Shown piece by piece: positions 45,130 to 53,229 of a stretch of 64,000 nt of DNA. The notes below the pieces were generated by a model. The model made no database searches. It was not told where the DNA came from and saw nothing but the letters and a program-made list of their open reading frames with translations. Position numbers and translations under genes: made by a program. How positions within the stretch are numbered: the stretch's first letter is position 1; every line of letters starts with the position of its first letter. Source of the stretch: Ga0077527 sp038316355 (GTDB lineage: Bacteria > Pseudomonadota > Gammaproteobacteria > Burkholderiales > SG8-41); the NCBI GenBank assembly GCA_038316355.1, contig JBBQAO010000009.1, positions 1 through 64,000 of the forward strand. Reading direction: 5' to 3'.

Positions 45130-45602
45130 CATCTGTGCCGTGCGGCGGTTCCGGTCTTGGGAGAAGTCCGGTGCCCGTCGCGGAAGGCGGTTCACAACCG
45201 CGGACAGCAGGGAGCTAAAGATACCCAATCCATCCGGGTGGGGCAAGGCTTAGGTTGTCCGCGGCACCCGGAAGACATCAAAAATATCATTTATAATCAA
45301 CAACTTATAAAAATAAAAAAAATTCACCGGCATACTCCGGAGCGGTGCAAGCGGTCGCCCAAAACAGCGATTTTCACGAAAAACCCGAATGTTCGCCGGC
45401 GGCCTGCGAGTCCGCGGCGGATACGCAGACCGGGTTCCGCGGCATTACACTGACTGCCTGAGTTGTTGCCTGGAGATGTGGCCGACGCAAACGGTGAAGC
45501 GGCGAATCGCTGCGGGCAGATGCTGTTGTGGAAGCGCCACGACAAATGGTGGCGGAATAAAACAGAAAAATTCAAATCGTCAATCTACAAAGGAGGTGGA
45601 CC
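45130..45602 (+). other. 473-bp gap upstream of phnD with a long inverted repeat and AT-rich promoter region
   Basis: No supported gene. CCGCGGACA (45198-45206) and TGTCCGCGG (45256-45264) form a perfect 9-bp inverted repeat around a 49-nt loop. A smaller hairpin, GCGGTT-CAC-AACCGC, overlaps the left arm. An AT-rich block follows with a perfect TATAAT at 45292-45297. No -35 and no Pho box that I would trust. Confidence 0.55.
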
Positions 45603-46637
45603 ATGGTTGTGTTCAGGAATCTGCTGGCAGGGATATTGGTCGCGTTGTGGGCCGCAGTTTTGCCGTCCGCATTTGCCCAGTCCGACGATTGCAGGAACCG
45701 GGGGCAACTCGACAATCTGTATTGCGATGAAAACAGGGATCTGGTGGCGGATACGCCCAAGGATCCGAAGCGGCTGAAAAATCCTTCCACGCTGGTCTTC
45801 ACCTACACACCGGTGGAAGACCCCGCCGTTTACGAAAACGCATTCAAACCCTTCCTTGAACATCTGGGCAAATGCACCGGCAAGCGCGTTGTTTATTACT
45901 CGGTAAATTCCAATGCTGCGGAGATCGAAGCGATGCGCGCCGGGCGCCTGCATGTCGGCGGATTTTCCACCGGGCCAACAGGGTTTGCCGTCAATCTGGC
46001 GGGCGCGGTTCCGTTTGCCGTCAAAGGTTACGAGAAGGATTTCCAGGGTTACAACCTGCTGATGATTGTCAAGAAGGACAGCTCGTACCAGAAACTCGGT
46101 GATCTCAAAGGCAGGAAGGTGGCACATACCTCGCCGTCGTCGAATTCCGGCCATCTCGCGCCGCAGGTGCTGTTCCCGCCCGAAGGGCTGGCGCCGGACA
46201 AGGATTACAAGGTGTTGTTCTCCGGCGGCCACGGCCAGTCGGTGAAAGGCGTGGAGTCCGGCGACTATGACGCGGCGCCGGTGGCCTCAGACGTTTTCTA
46301 CCGGATGGCGGGGCGCGGAGAAGTCAAAGCCGATGATTTCCGCATCATTTACAAGAGCCCGGTGTTCCCGACGTCATCGTTTGCCTATGCCCATGATCTG
46401 CACCCGGATCTGGTGAAAACCATGACCAAGTGTTTCTACGATTATCGTTTTCCGGAAGACATGAAAAAAACCTTCGGCGGTGCGGACCGTTTTTTCCCGA
46501 TTACCTACCAGAAGGACTGGGAAGTGGTGCGCAAGATTGCCGATGGCACCGGCACACCGTTTAACCGCGCGGCCTACGAGAAAGAAAGTGCGCGTGAGGA
46601 GGCGGCGCGCAAGAAGGCTGCCGAAGCCAAGAAGTAA
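45603..46637 (+). CDS. phnD: Phosphonate/phosphite ABC transporter substrate-binding protein
   Basis: A 344-residue periplasmic protein: signal peptide about 1-25 (ending AFAQ), then the PhnD fold with PVEDPAVYENAFKPFLEHLG, GGFSTGPTGFAVNLAG, HTSPSSNSGHLAPQVLFP and SGGHGQSVKGVESGDYDAAPVASDV (read in parts). It binds a phosphonate-like ligand. Lys/Ala-rich C-terminus. A strong AAAGGAGG precedes it. The stop overlaps phnC by one base (TAATG). Confidence 0.92.
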   Translation: MVVFRNLLAGILVALWAAVLPSAFAQSDDCRNRGQLDNLYCDENRDLVADTPKDPKRLKNPSTLVFTYTPVEDPAVYENAFKPFLEHLGKCTGKRVVYYSVNSNAAEIEAMRAGRLHVGGFSTGPTGFAVNLAGAVPFAVKGYEKDFQGYNLLMIVKKDSSYQKLGDLKGRKVAHTSPSSNSGHLAPQVLFPPEGLAPDKDYKVLFSGGHGQSVKGVESGDYDAAPVASDVFYRMAGRGEVKADDFRIIYKSPVFPTSSFAYAHDLHPDLVKTMTKCFYDYRFPEDMKKTFGGADRFFPITYQKDWEVVRKIADGTGTPFNRAAYEKESAREEAARKKAAEAKK

Positions 46638-47416
46638 TGGCCGGGATCCCGGCCGCCGCCCCCGCCACCATCGAGGTGCGCGGGCTGACCAAGGAATACC
46701 GTCGCGGCACCCCGGTGCTGCGCGGTATTTCCATCGCTTTTCCCGATCGCGGCATCACCGCTGTGATCGGCCCTTCCGGCACCGGCAAGTCGACGCTGAT
46801 CCGCTGCATCAACCGGCTGGTGGAGCCGACCAGCGGCCAGATCCTGTTCCATGGCGCCGACCTGGTGCAGTTGTCGCGCAAGGCGCTGCGCGAACACCGC
46901 CGCCGCATCGGCATGGTGTTCCAGGAATACAACCTGGTGGAGCGGCTGTCGGTAATGGAAAACGTGCTGTCGGGCAGGCTGGGTTATCTACCGTCGTGGA
47001 AGGCGTTTTTGCGCAGATATCCGCCGCAGGACATCGCCATGGCCTGGGACCTCCTCGAAACCGTGGGCCTGACTCCGCAGGCCAACCAGCGCGCCGATGC
47101 GCTGTCCGGCGGCCAGCGCCAGCGCGTCGGCATTGCCCGGGCGGTCATGCAGCAGCCCGACATCCTGCTGGCCGATGAGCCGACCTCGTCACTGGATCCG
47201 AAGACCTCGGTGGAAATCATGGAATTGCTGGTGAGCATCACGGATACCCGCCATATCCCGGTCATCGTCAACATCCACAACGTGCCGCTGGCGAAACGTT
47301 TCGCCAGTCACGTGATCGGCATGGCCGGCGGCGCCATCGTCTACGATGGGCCGCCGGACGGGCTGACCGATGACCACCTGAATCAGATTTACGGCGGCGA
47401 GGACTGGCAGGAGTGA
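46637..47416 (+). CDS. phnC: Phosphonate ABC transporter ATP-binding protein
   Basis: A 259-residue ABC ATPase: Walker A GPSGTGKST, Q-loop VFQEYNLVERLSVMENVL, signature LSGGQRQRVGIARAVMQ, Walker B ILLADEPTSSLDP. The PhnC family is clear from the Q-loop context. It powers PhnE permeases at the inner membrane. Confidence 0.94.
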   Translation: MAGIPAAAPATIEVRGLTKEYRRGTPVLRGISIAFPDRGITAVIGPSGTGKSTLIRCINRLVEPTSGQILFHGADLVQLSRKALREHRRRIGMVFQEYNLVERLSVMENVLSGRLGYLPSWKAFLRRYPPQDIAMAWDLLETVGLTPQANQRADALSGGQRQRVGIARAVMQQPDILLADEPTSSLDPKTSVEIMELLVSITDTRHIPVIVNIHNVPLAKRFASHVIGMAGGAIVYDGPPDGLTDDHLNQIYGGEDWQE

Positions 47417-48216
47417 TGAATCCGGGCCTGACGGCGCGGACCCGCCGCCCCGCTTTTTTGCCCAACTGGCCGGCACGGCTGGCATGGCTGGCGCTGATCA
47501 CCTATGCCTTCTACGCAGCCTCCATCCTTGACGTCACCTGGGAGCGCTTCGTCACCGGCCTCGACAACGGTATGCGCTTCATCGCGCGCATGTTCCCGCC
47601 GGACACCGGTGCCGCCAAGCTGCAATTGCTGGCCAAAGGGCTCTACGAATCGATCGAAATGGCGATCATCGCCTCGGCGCTGGGCATTCTGTTGTCGCTG
47701 CCGATCGGCCTGCTGGCGGCGCGCAACCTGATGCCGGCCTGGGTGACGTGGCCGATGCGCCTGTTCATCGCCCTGTGCCGCTCGTTTCACCAGGTCATCA
47801 TCGCCATCATCTTCGTCAAGGCGGTCGGTTTCGGCGCACTGGCCGGAATTCTGGCGCTGACCGTGGCCTCAATCGGTTTCATCGGCAAACTGTTTGCCGA
47901 GGCGATTGAGGAGATTTCACTGAAACAGGTCGAGGCCATCCGCGCCACCGGCGCGCCGTTCATGAGCGTCATCGCCTATGGCGTGCTGCCGCAGGTGTTG
48001 ACGCGTTTTGTCGGCTTCGCCACCTACCAGGTGGACTCCAACCTGCGCAATTCGACCATGGTCGGCATCGTCGGCGCCGGCGGCATCGGCGGCACCATGT
48101 TCGCCGCGTTCCAGCGTTTCGATTTCGACTTCCTGCTGACCATCCTGCTGGCGATCATCGCCGTCATCATGGTCAGCGAAATGCTGCAGAACCAGATCAA
48201 GAAACTCTACCAGTGA
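47416..48216 (+). CDS. phnE: Phosphonate ABC transporter permease (first PhnE)
   Basis: A 266-residue permease with about six helices; the EAA-like loop reads SLKQVEAIRATGAPFMSVIAYG and GIVGAGGIGGTMF follows. ATG 47416 overlaps the phnC stop (TGATG); GTG 47413 is an alternative. It pairs with the second PhnE. Confidence 0.93.
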   Translation: MNPGLTARTRRPAFLPNWPARLAWLALITYAFYAASILDVTWERFVTGLDNGMRFIARMFPPDTGAAKLQLLAKGLYESIEMAIIASALGILLSLPIGLLAARNLMPAWVTWPMRLFIALCRSFHQVIIAIIFVKAVGFGALAGILALTVASIGFIGKLFAEAIEEISLKQVEAIRATGAPFMSVIAYGVLPQVLTRFVGFATYQVDSNLRNSTMVGIVGAGGIGGTMFAAFQRFDFDFLLTILLAIIAVIMVSEMLQNQIKKLYQ

Positions 48217-49016
48217 CAAGCGCCGGCAAGCGGCAGGAATGGCAGCGTTACACGCGGCGCGAACGGCTGGCGCGTTTCGCGCTGTATTTCGGCATCGTGA
48301 CGGCCTGCGTGGTTTCGCTGCGCACGGTCGAGATCATCCCCGAGTTCCTCTACGATGCGCCCGAACAGATGGCGGACCTGCTGCGACGGATGTGGCCGAT
48401 CGAGTGGCGTTATTACCCCAAGGGCGTGCACGCGGCGCTGATCGAAACGCTGCACATTGCCACGCTGGGCACGATATTCGCGATTGCGATGGCGTTGCCG
48501 CTGGGCATGCTGGCGGCGAACAATGTGACGCCCAACGCCGGACTCAACTACCTGGCCAAGCTGCTGCTGGTGTCGTCGCGCTCGGTCAATTCGCTGGTCT
48601 GGGCGCTGCTGTTCGTCGCCATCTTCGGCCCCGGCGCGCTGGCCGGCACCATGGCCATCGCTTTCCGCTCCATCGGGTTCGTCGGCAAACTGTTCAGCGA
48701 GGCGCTGGAGGAGGCGCGGCCGGGTCCGGTTGAAGCGCTGCGCAGTTGCGGGGCACCCTGGCCGAGCGTGTTCATCAAGGGTTACTGGCCGCAGGTCGAG
48801 CCGGCATTCTGGGGCATTGCGCTGTTCCGCTGGGACATCAGCGTGCGCGAGTCCGCAGTGCTGGGACTGGTCGGCGCCGGCGGCATCGGCATGGCCATTG
48901 ATTCGGCGATGAACCTGTTTCAGTGGGATCGCGTGGCGCTGATGCTGGTGGTGATATTTGCGGTGGTGCTGATTGCCGAGGTCGTGGTGACGGAGATCCG
49001 CAAACGCATTATCTGA
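48213..49016 (+). CDS. phnE: Phosphonate ABC transporter permease (second PhnE)
   Basis: A 267-residue paralogue of the preceding permease (EALEEARPGPVEALRSCG, LVGAGGIGMAID). GTG 48213 overlaps the previous stop (GTGA). Its last eight bases overlap the convergent threonine aldolase gene. No C-P lyase, phosphonatase or phosphite dehydrogenase gene follows, so ligand use is unknown. Confidence 0.92.
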   Translation: MTSAGKRQEWQRYTRRERLARFALYFGIVTACVVSLRTVEIIPEFLYDAPEQMADLLRRMWPIEWRYYPKGVHAALIETLHIATLGTIFAIAMALPLGMLAANNVTPNAGLNYLAKLLLVSSRSVNSLVWALLFVAIFGPGALAGTMAIAFRSIGFVGKLFSEALEEARPGPVEALRSCGAPWPSVFIKGYWPQVEPAFWGIALFRWDISVRESAVLGLVGAGGIGMAIDSAMNLFQWDRVALMLVVIFAVVLIAEVVVTEIRKRII

Positions 49017-50055
49017 TGCTGTGCTGCCAGATGTCCCTGCACGCGGCGATTGCTGCATCGACCTCGGCATCGCCGATGTGGCGATGAGTCACGAAGCGCA
49101 GCGATGACGAGTCTGCCGGACTGACGGCAATGCCCCGCGCCTTGAAATCCTCCGCCCATTGCGCGGCGCTGCGGCCGCTGGCGCGCAGGCTGACGCGCAC
49201 GATGTTGGTTTCGATACCTGCCGGATCGACCAGTGAGGCATCGACTGCATGAAGTCCGGTTGCCAGCCGTTTCGCCGTGGCGTGATCGTCCTGGAGCCGT
49301 TCGACCATGGTTTCCAGCGCGACGATACCGGCGGCGGCGATCAAGCCGGCTTGGCGCATCGCGCCGCCGACCATGCGCCGGAACGGGCGCGCGCGCTCGA
49401 TGAATGCCTGTGATCCGCATAGCACCGAACCGACCGGCGCCGACAGGCCTTTCGATACGCAGAAGCAGACCGAATCGGTGTGCTGCGCGATGGTCGATGC
49501 GGGCACGCCCAAGGCGATCGCGGCATTAAAAAACCGTGCGCCGTCGGTATGCACCGGAATGCCGCGCTGTTGCGCGAGTTCGTGGACCATTCTCATGTGC
49601 GCCATTGGCAGCACCGTGCCGCCGGCGCTGTTATGCGTGGTTTCCATGCAGATCAGCGCGGTACCGAAATTGTTACGCGTCATCGGTCGCACGGCCTCAC
49701 GCAGTGCGCTCTCGTCCATCGCACCGCGCGTGCCTGGCAGCGGCTTGTAATACACGCCGGCCACCGCCGAGAGTCCGCCGAGTTCGTTATTGAGGATGTG
49801 CGCTTTCTGTTCGAGCAGCACTTCGCCGGCGCGCGGGGTGTGCGCCAGCACCGCCACCAGGTTAGTCATGGTGCCGCTGGGCATGTAGAGGCCGGCGGCT
49901 TTGCCGGTCATCTTCGCGGCCAGCGCTTCCAGTCTGATCACGGTTTCGTCGCCGTCGCGTGAATCGTCGCCCTGGGTGGCGGTCTGCATCGCGGCGAGCA
50001 TGGCCGGTGTAGGCCGGGTGACGGTGTCAGTCCTTAAGTCTATGATTTTATTCAT
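49009..50055 (-). CDS. ltaE: Low-specificity L-threonine aldolase
   Basis: A 348-residue PLP enzyme (beta-eliminating lyase fold): MNKIIDLRTDTVTRPTPAML start, HNSAGGTVLP, HTDGARFFNAAIALG with the PLP Asp, and VCFCVSKGLSAPVGS with the Schiff-base Lys. It cleaves threonine/allo-threonine to glycine and acetaldehyde. ATGA overlap with the HAD gene puts it third in an operon with the unknown protein and the phosphatase. Confidence 0.93.
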   Translation of the reverse strand: MNKIIDLRTDTVTRPTPAMLAAMQTATQGDDSRDGDETVIRLEALAAKMTGKAAGLYMPSGTMTNLVAVLAHTPRAGEVLLEQKAHILNNELGGLSAVAGVYYKPLPGTRGAMDESALREAVRPMTRNNFGTALICMETTHNSAGGTVLPMAHMRMVHELAQQRGIPVHTDGARFFNAAIALGVPASTIAQHTDSVCFCVSKGLSAPVGSVLCGSQAFIERARPFRRMVGGAMRQAGLIAAAGIVALETMVERLQDDHATAKRLATGLHAVDASLVDPAGIETNIVRVSLRASGRSAAQWAEDFKARGIAVSPADSSSLRFVTHRHIGDAEVDAAIAACRDIWQHSIR

Positions 50056-50852
50056 TTTATATTTGCTTTGAGCAGATGGTCTGCGAGTTCAACAAAACCG
50101 GCGCCGGCGGCGGCGACAGTAACATAAGCAGGTTCGTGCGCCAGGCGGCCGGCGAATTCACAGATGTTGGCGACGCCGACTGCATGCGGGAAATGGCTGA
50201 ACATCGGCGCATCGTTCGGCGAGTCGCCGACAAAGACGTACTCGGCGCGTGCGGCATCCAGATCAATGCCGAAACATTCCGCGTACAGCCGGCGCGTCAT
50301 CGCCAGCTTGTCGTAGTCGCCGAACCAGCCGTTGACGTGGATGGAACTGATTTTCGCCGTCAATCCGCAGCTTTGCATGAGCGCGACGATGCGCTGCACG
50401 GCGGCATCGGGCAGCCGCGGCACATCTTCGCAAAAATCAATGGCAAGATCGGTTTCCCGGTACTGCTGGTCGGCGGCGATGGCGGCGCCGGGCACGGCGG
50501 CGAGAATTTCTTCGGCGATGACGGCAAGTGCTGCACGGTGCTGTGTGCGTATCGCCGGACTGTCAACGTATTGCCGTTGCATCGTGCGCGCGGCGTGATC
50601 GTAGCGGAAATAAAACGCACCATTCTCGCCCACCACCGCATCAACCGGCCACATCCGCGCGATGTGGTCGCACCAGCCGGCTGGCCGGCCGGTGATCGGC
50701 ACCACGGTCAGGCCGGCGTTGTGCAGGCGCTCGAGCGCAGTGTAAGCCTGCGCCGTCAACCGGCCGTCGCTGGTGAGCGTGTCGTCGATGTCGCACAGCA
50801 CGCCGCGTACGACGCGTCGTGCCGCAATGCCGAATGCCGACAGCGCCTGCAT
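50052..50852 (-). CDS. HAD-superfamily (IIB) phosphatase
   Basis: A 266-residue HAD hydrolase: motif I CDIDDTLTSDG, motif II ITGRPAGW, conserved Lys in GDYDKLAMTRRL, motif IV VFVGDSPNDAPMF. The cap type resembles Cof and mannosyl-3-phosphoglycerate/sucrose phosphatases. ATG 50852 overlaps the stop of the gene before it (TGATG). A frame open to 50891 lies inside that gene. The substrate is unknown. Confidence 0.85.
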   Translation of the reverse strand: MQALSAFGIAARRVVRGVLCDIDDTLTSDGRLTAQAYTALERLHNAGLTVVPITGRPAGWCDHIARMWPVDAVVGENGAFYFRYDHAARTMQRQYVDSPAIRTQHRAALAVIAEEILAAVPGAAIAADQQYRETDLAIDFCEDVPRLPDAAVQRIVALMQSCGLTAKISSIHVNGWFGDYDKLAMTRRLYAECFGIDLDAARAEYVFVGDSPNDAPMFSHFPHAVGVANICEFAGRLAHEPAYVTVAAAGAGFVELADHLLKANIK

Positions 50853-51457
50853 CAGTAACATTCCTCCTGTCCGGCCGGCTGGACCGGGCACACAACGAAG
50901 CCGAATCGCGCCGGCACTTCGGCGACGCGTACCGGTTTGACCCGAATGCGCGTCGTGCCCAGATCCAGGTCCAGCGCCGCATGGTTGCCGGCCTGCAGCG
51001 TGTCCAGCGTTGCGGCCAGCGCGGCTTCGCCGGCCTGCCCGGCGGAGCTGTTGAAGCGCGGCAACAGGGCTTCGAGATCGGCGTCATGCAACAGGCCGAT
51101 GCCAAGGTCGGTGTCGAGCAGCAATTGCCCGGCATCATCAACGTAGGCGGCGTTGATCGCGGTCGCCGCTGTGCCGCTGTGCGAAACCAGCGCCAGCGCT
51201 TCGCCCGGCAGCGAAGTCGCGCGATAAACATGCGGCGTGTAATCCAGCGTGACATAAACGCGTTGCGGCCCGTTCTGGAAAAACCAGCGGCCCTGGTCGT
51301 CATGGCTGTAGTTGCGGCCGAAAAAAGCGGCGATGCCGGGATTGGCGACGCGCTCACCCTTCAGCAGCCAGTGACCGCGGCGGTCGAGCGACAACCAGCC
51401 GTAGACCGCCGGCACATTGGGCCACTTGGCCATGCCACGAATTACGAGTTCATCCAT
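50852..51457 (-). CDS. Conserved protein of unknown function (MDELVIRGMAKWPNVPAVYG family)
   Basis: A 201-residue soluble protein I recognise only as a conserved betaproteobacterial family; I cannot give its Pfam number with certainty. Typical stretches: VYGWLSLDRRGHWLLKGE, FFGRNYSHDDQGRWFFQNG, QRVYVTLDYTPHVYR and a C-terminal GFVVCPVQPAGQEECY. No transmembrane segment or catalytic motif is visible. It is first in an operon with the HAD phosphatase and threonine aldolase. A diverged copy of its first 17 codons lies just upstream. Confidence 0.75.
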   Translation of the reverse strand: MDELVIRGMAKWPNVPAVYGWLSLDRRGHWLLKGERVANPGIAAFFGRNYSHDDQGRWFFQNGPQRVYVTLDYTPHVYRATSLPGEALALVSHSGTAATAINAAYVDDAGQLLLDTDLGIGLLHDADLEALLPRFNSSAGQAGEAALAATLDTLQAGNHAALDLDLGTTRIRVKPVRVAEVPARFGFVVCPVQPAGQEECY

Positions 51458-51584
51458 TGCTGGAATCCTCCGCTACGCCGGCGGTCCGGCGCTGCTTCCC
51501 GCAAACGGGCCTGCGGCTAACGGGTCCGCAGCGCGCCGGCACCTTGGGCCATTTCGCCATGCCGCGAAGCACAAGTTCATCCAT
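51450..51584 (-). pseudogene. Truncated paralogue (5' end only) of the following gene
   Basis: ATG 51584 opens MDELVLRGMAKWPKVPA, which matches the start of the gene at 51457 in 15 of 17 residues. The DNA differs largely at third codon positions, so this was once a translated paralogue, not a fresh duplication. After codon 17 similarity ends and the frame stops at 51452-51450, overlapping the intact gene's start in another frame. Confidence 0.75.
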
Positions 51585-51645
51585 GACTTCAATTTATCAC
51601 AGCCGCGGTCGGGCCCGACCCGGTGTCCGCTGTGCAATGCGGATA

Positions 51646-52377
51646 TCAGGCTGACAGGGATCGTGGTGTGGTTTTCGCGGGTGGCAGCAGCCGGGCCAAT
51701 TCCTTCTTGATCACGGCGTAACACTCACAGGTGCGGGTTTCCAGTCCGGAGCGCTCAAGCACTGTAATGTGGCCGCGGCGGTAGCTGATAAACCCCGCAC
51801 GCTGCAACGCCCCGGCCGCTTCCGTAATACCTTCCCGGCGCACGCCGAGCGTGTTCGCGATCAATTCCTGCGTCATGATTAATTCGCGTGATGAGGCGCG
51901 ATCTACGGTAAACAACAGCCAGCGGCACAACTGTTGTTCCACGGAGTGGTGCCGGTTGCACGCCGCAGTTTGCGCCATTACGGTGATCAGCCCCTGGGTA
52001 TAACGCAGCAACAAGAGTTGCAGCGCTCCGCCACGCTCGAATTCCCCTTTAAGGAGACTTGCCTTGAGCCGGTAGCCGTAACCCGCGGTCTGCACCACCG
52101 CCGAACTGGGCGTGGTATCTCCCCCGGTGAACAGCGAAATGCCGACGATGCCTTCGTTGCCCACGCCCGCAGTCTCGGCTGAGGCGCCGGATTCCATGAC
52201 ATAGTGCAGCGAGACGATGGCGGTGGTCGGAAAATAGGCGTGCTGCAGCTTTCCACCGGGTTCGTAGAGCATTTCGCCAAGCAGCATCGGAACCAGTTCC
52301 AGATGCGCAGCCAGATGCCCGAACTCCGCTGTCGGCAGGGCGGCAAGCAGATGATTTTGATGTGGATTATGCTGCAC
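51646..52377 (-). CDS. Crp/Fnr-family transcription regulator
   Basis: A 243-residue regulator: cNMP-like beta-roll (about 12-130; YEPGGKLQHAYFPTTAIVSL) and a C-terminal winged HTH (about 165-225; MTQELIANTLGVRREGITEA, then RRGHITVLERSGLE). No N-terminal Cys cluster, so not Fnr; the ligand is unknown. Last gene of an operon with the REC-PAS protein and hybrid kinase. Confidence 0.88.
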   Translation of the reverse strand: MQHNPHQNHLLAALPTAEFGHLAAHLELVPMLLGEMLYEPGGKLQHAYFPTTAIVSLHYVMESGASAETAGVGNEGIVGISLFTGGDTTPSSAVVQTAGYGYRLKASLLKGEFERGGALQLLLLRYTQGLITVMAQTAACNRHHSVEQQLCRWLLFTVDRASSRELIMTQELIANTLGVRREGITEAAGALQRAGFISYRRGHITVLERSGLETRTCECYAVIKKELARLLPPAKTTPRSLSA

Positions 52378-52407
52378 GGAGATCGCTCGCAGTCGACGTC
52401 AAAGCTT

Positions 52408-53229
52408 CTATTTTTGTGCGGTGATTTCCACGCCGATGCCGCGGTAACCGATGAAGCGGCAGGTCTCGTCGAACTTGGGTTCTCCGCTGACCCGAAACCT
52501 TTGTTGCGAGCCGTCGCTATTGACACGGCTGAAGACGAAATCCAGAAAGGGCTGTCGTGCGGCAATGGTGTTTCGCAGCCATTCCTGCTCCGCCTCATTC
52601 CAGCCGGTTACCGGGGCGCTGTCGCCATTTCCCGCCAGGGCGTGGACCCGGATGCCGAGCATTTCCAGGACCGGCCCGGAAACCTTGCTGAAGTTGCCCT
52701 GCTCGTCCTGTTCCCAGTACCAATCGGAGGCCAGTTCCGTCAGGCTGCGATAGCGGGCTTCGCTTTCGCGCAGCTCGGCGGTGCGTTCGCGCACGGTTTG
52801 TTCCAGTTGCTGGTTGTGCTGATCGAGTTTCTTGTACAGCAGCCGCACTTCAAGCATGTTGCGGATGCGCGTCTTGGCCTCGACCAGATCAAACGGCTTG
52901 CTGATGAAATCCTTGGCCCCGGCCTGCAGCGCCCGCAATTTATGTCCGGGTTGGGCGGTGATCACCAGGACCGGAAGGTAACCGTCCGCATCGTTGGTCT
53001 TGAGGGCTTCAATCACCTGGAAGCCGTCCATGCCGGGCATCTGCAGGTCGAGCAGGATCAGGTCATAGCGGTTTTTGCGATGCAGCGCGCAGACTTCTTG
53101 CGGATTCATGGTCGAGGCAACACAGCTGTAGCCGGCTTCACGCAGTAATTCTTCAAGCAGGCGGACATTGGCCTCCTGATCATCCACAATCAGGATGTTG
53201 GCGTCGAGAATCTCCTGTACGGTAATCAT
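52408..53229 (-). CDS. Response regulator with receiver and PAS domains, no output domain
   Basis: A 273-residue protein: receiver domain about 10-125 (NILIVDDQEANVRLL, phospho-Asp in LILLDLQMPGMDG, Lys in FISKPFD), a coiled coil (about 130-155, NQQLEQTVRERTAEL) and a PAS domain to the end. No HTH, GGDEF or kinase domain. It probably relays phosphate or a ligand signal between the hybrid kinase and another partner. ATGA overlap with the kinase gene. Confidence 0.88.
   Translation of the reverse strand: MITVQEILDANILIVDDQEANVRLLEELLREAGYSCVASTMNPQEVCALHRKNRYDLILLDLQMPGMDGFQVIEALKTNDADGYLPVLVITAQPGHKLRALQAGAKDFISKPFDLVEAKTRIRNMLEVRLLYKKLDQHNQQLEQTVRERTAELRESEARYRSLTELASDWYWEQDEQGNFSKVSGPVLEMLGIRVHALAGNGDSAPVTGWNEAEQEWLRNTIAARQPFLDFVFSRVNSDGSQQRFRVSGEPKFDETCRFIGYRGIGVEITAQK

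Noticed and set aside
45157..45453. 98-residue open frame in the phnD upstream gap
   Set aside because: It spans the inverted repeat and the AT-rich promoter block, has no domain and no ribosome site.
45130..45602. Pho box controlling the phn genes
   Set aside because: No pair of CTGTCAT-like half sites with correct spacing; only loose AT-rich similarity.
49009..50891. Threonine aldolase and HAD phosphatase as phosphonate-degrading enzymes of the phn cluster
   Set aside because: They converge on phn from the opposite strand and match ordinary LtaE and HAD-IIB families; nothing in sequence ties them to phosphonates.
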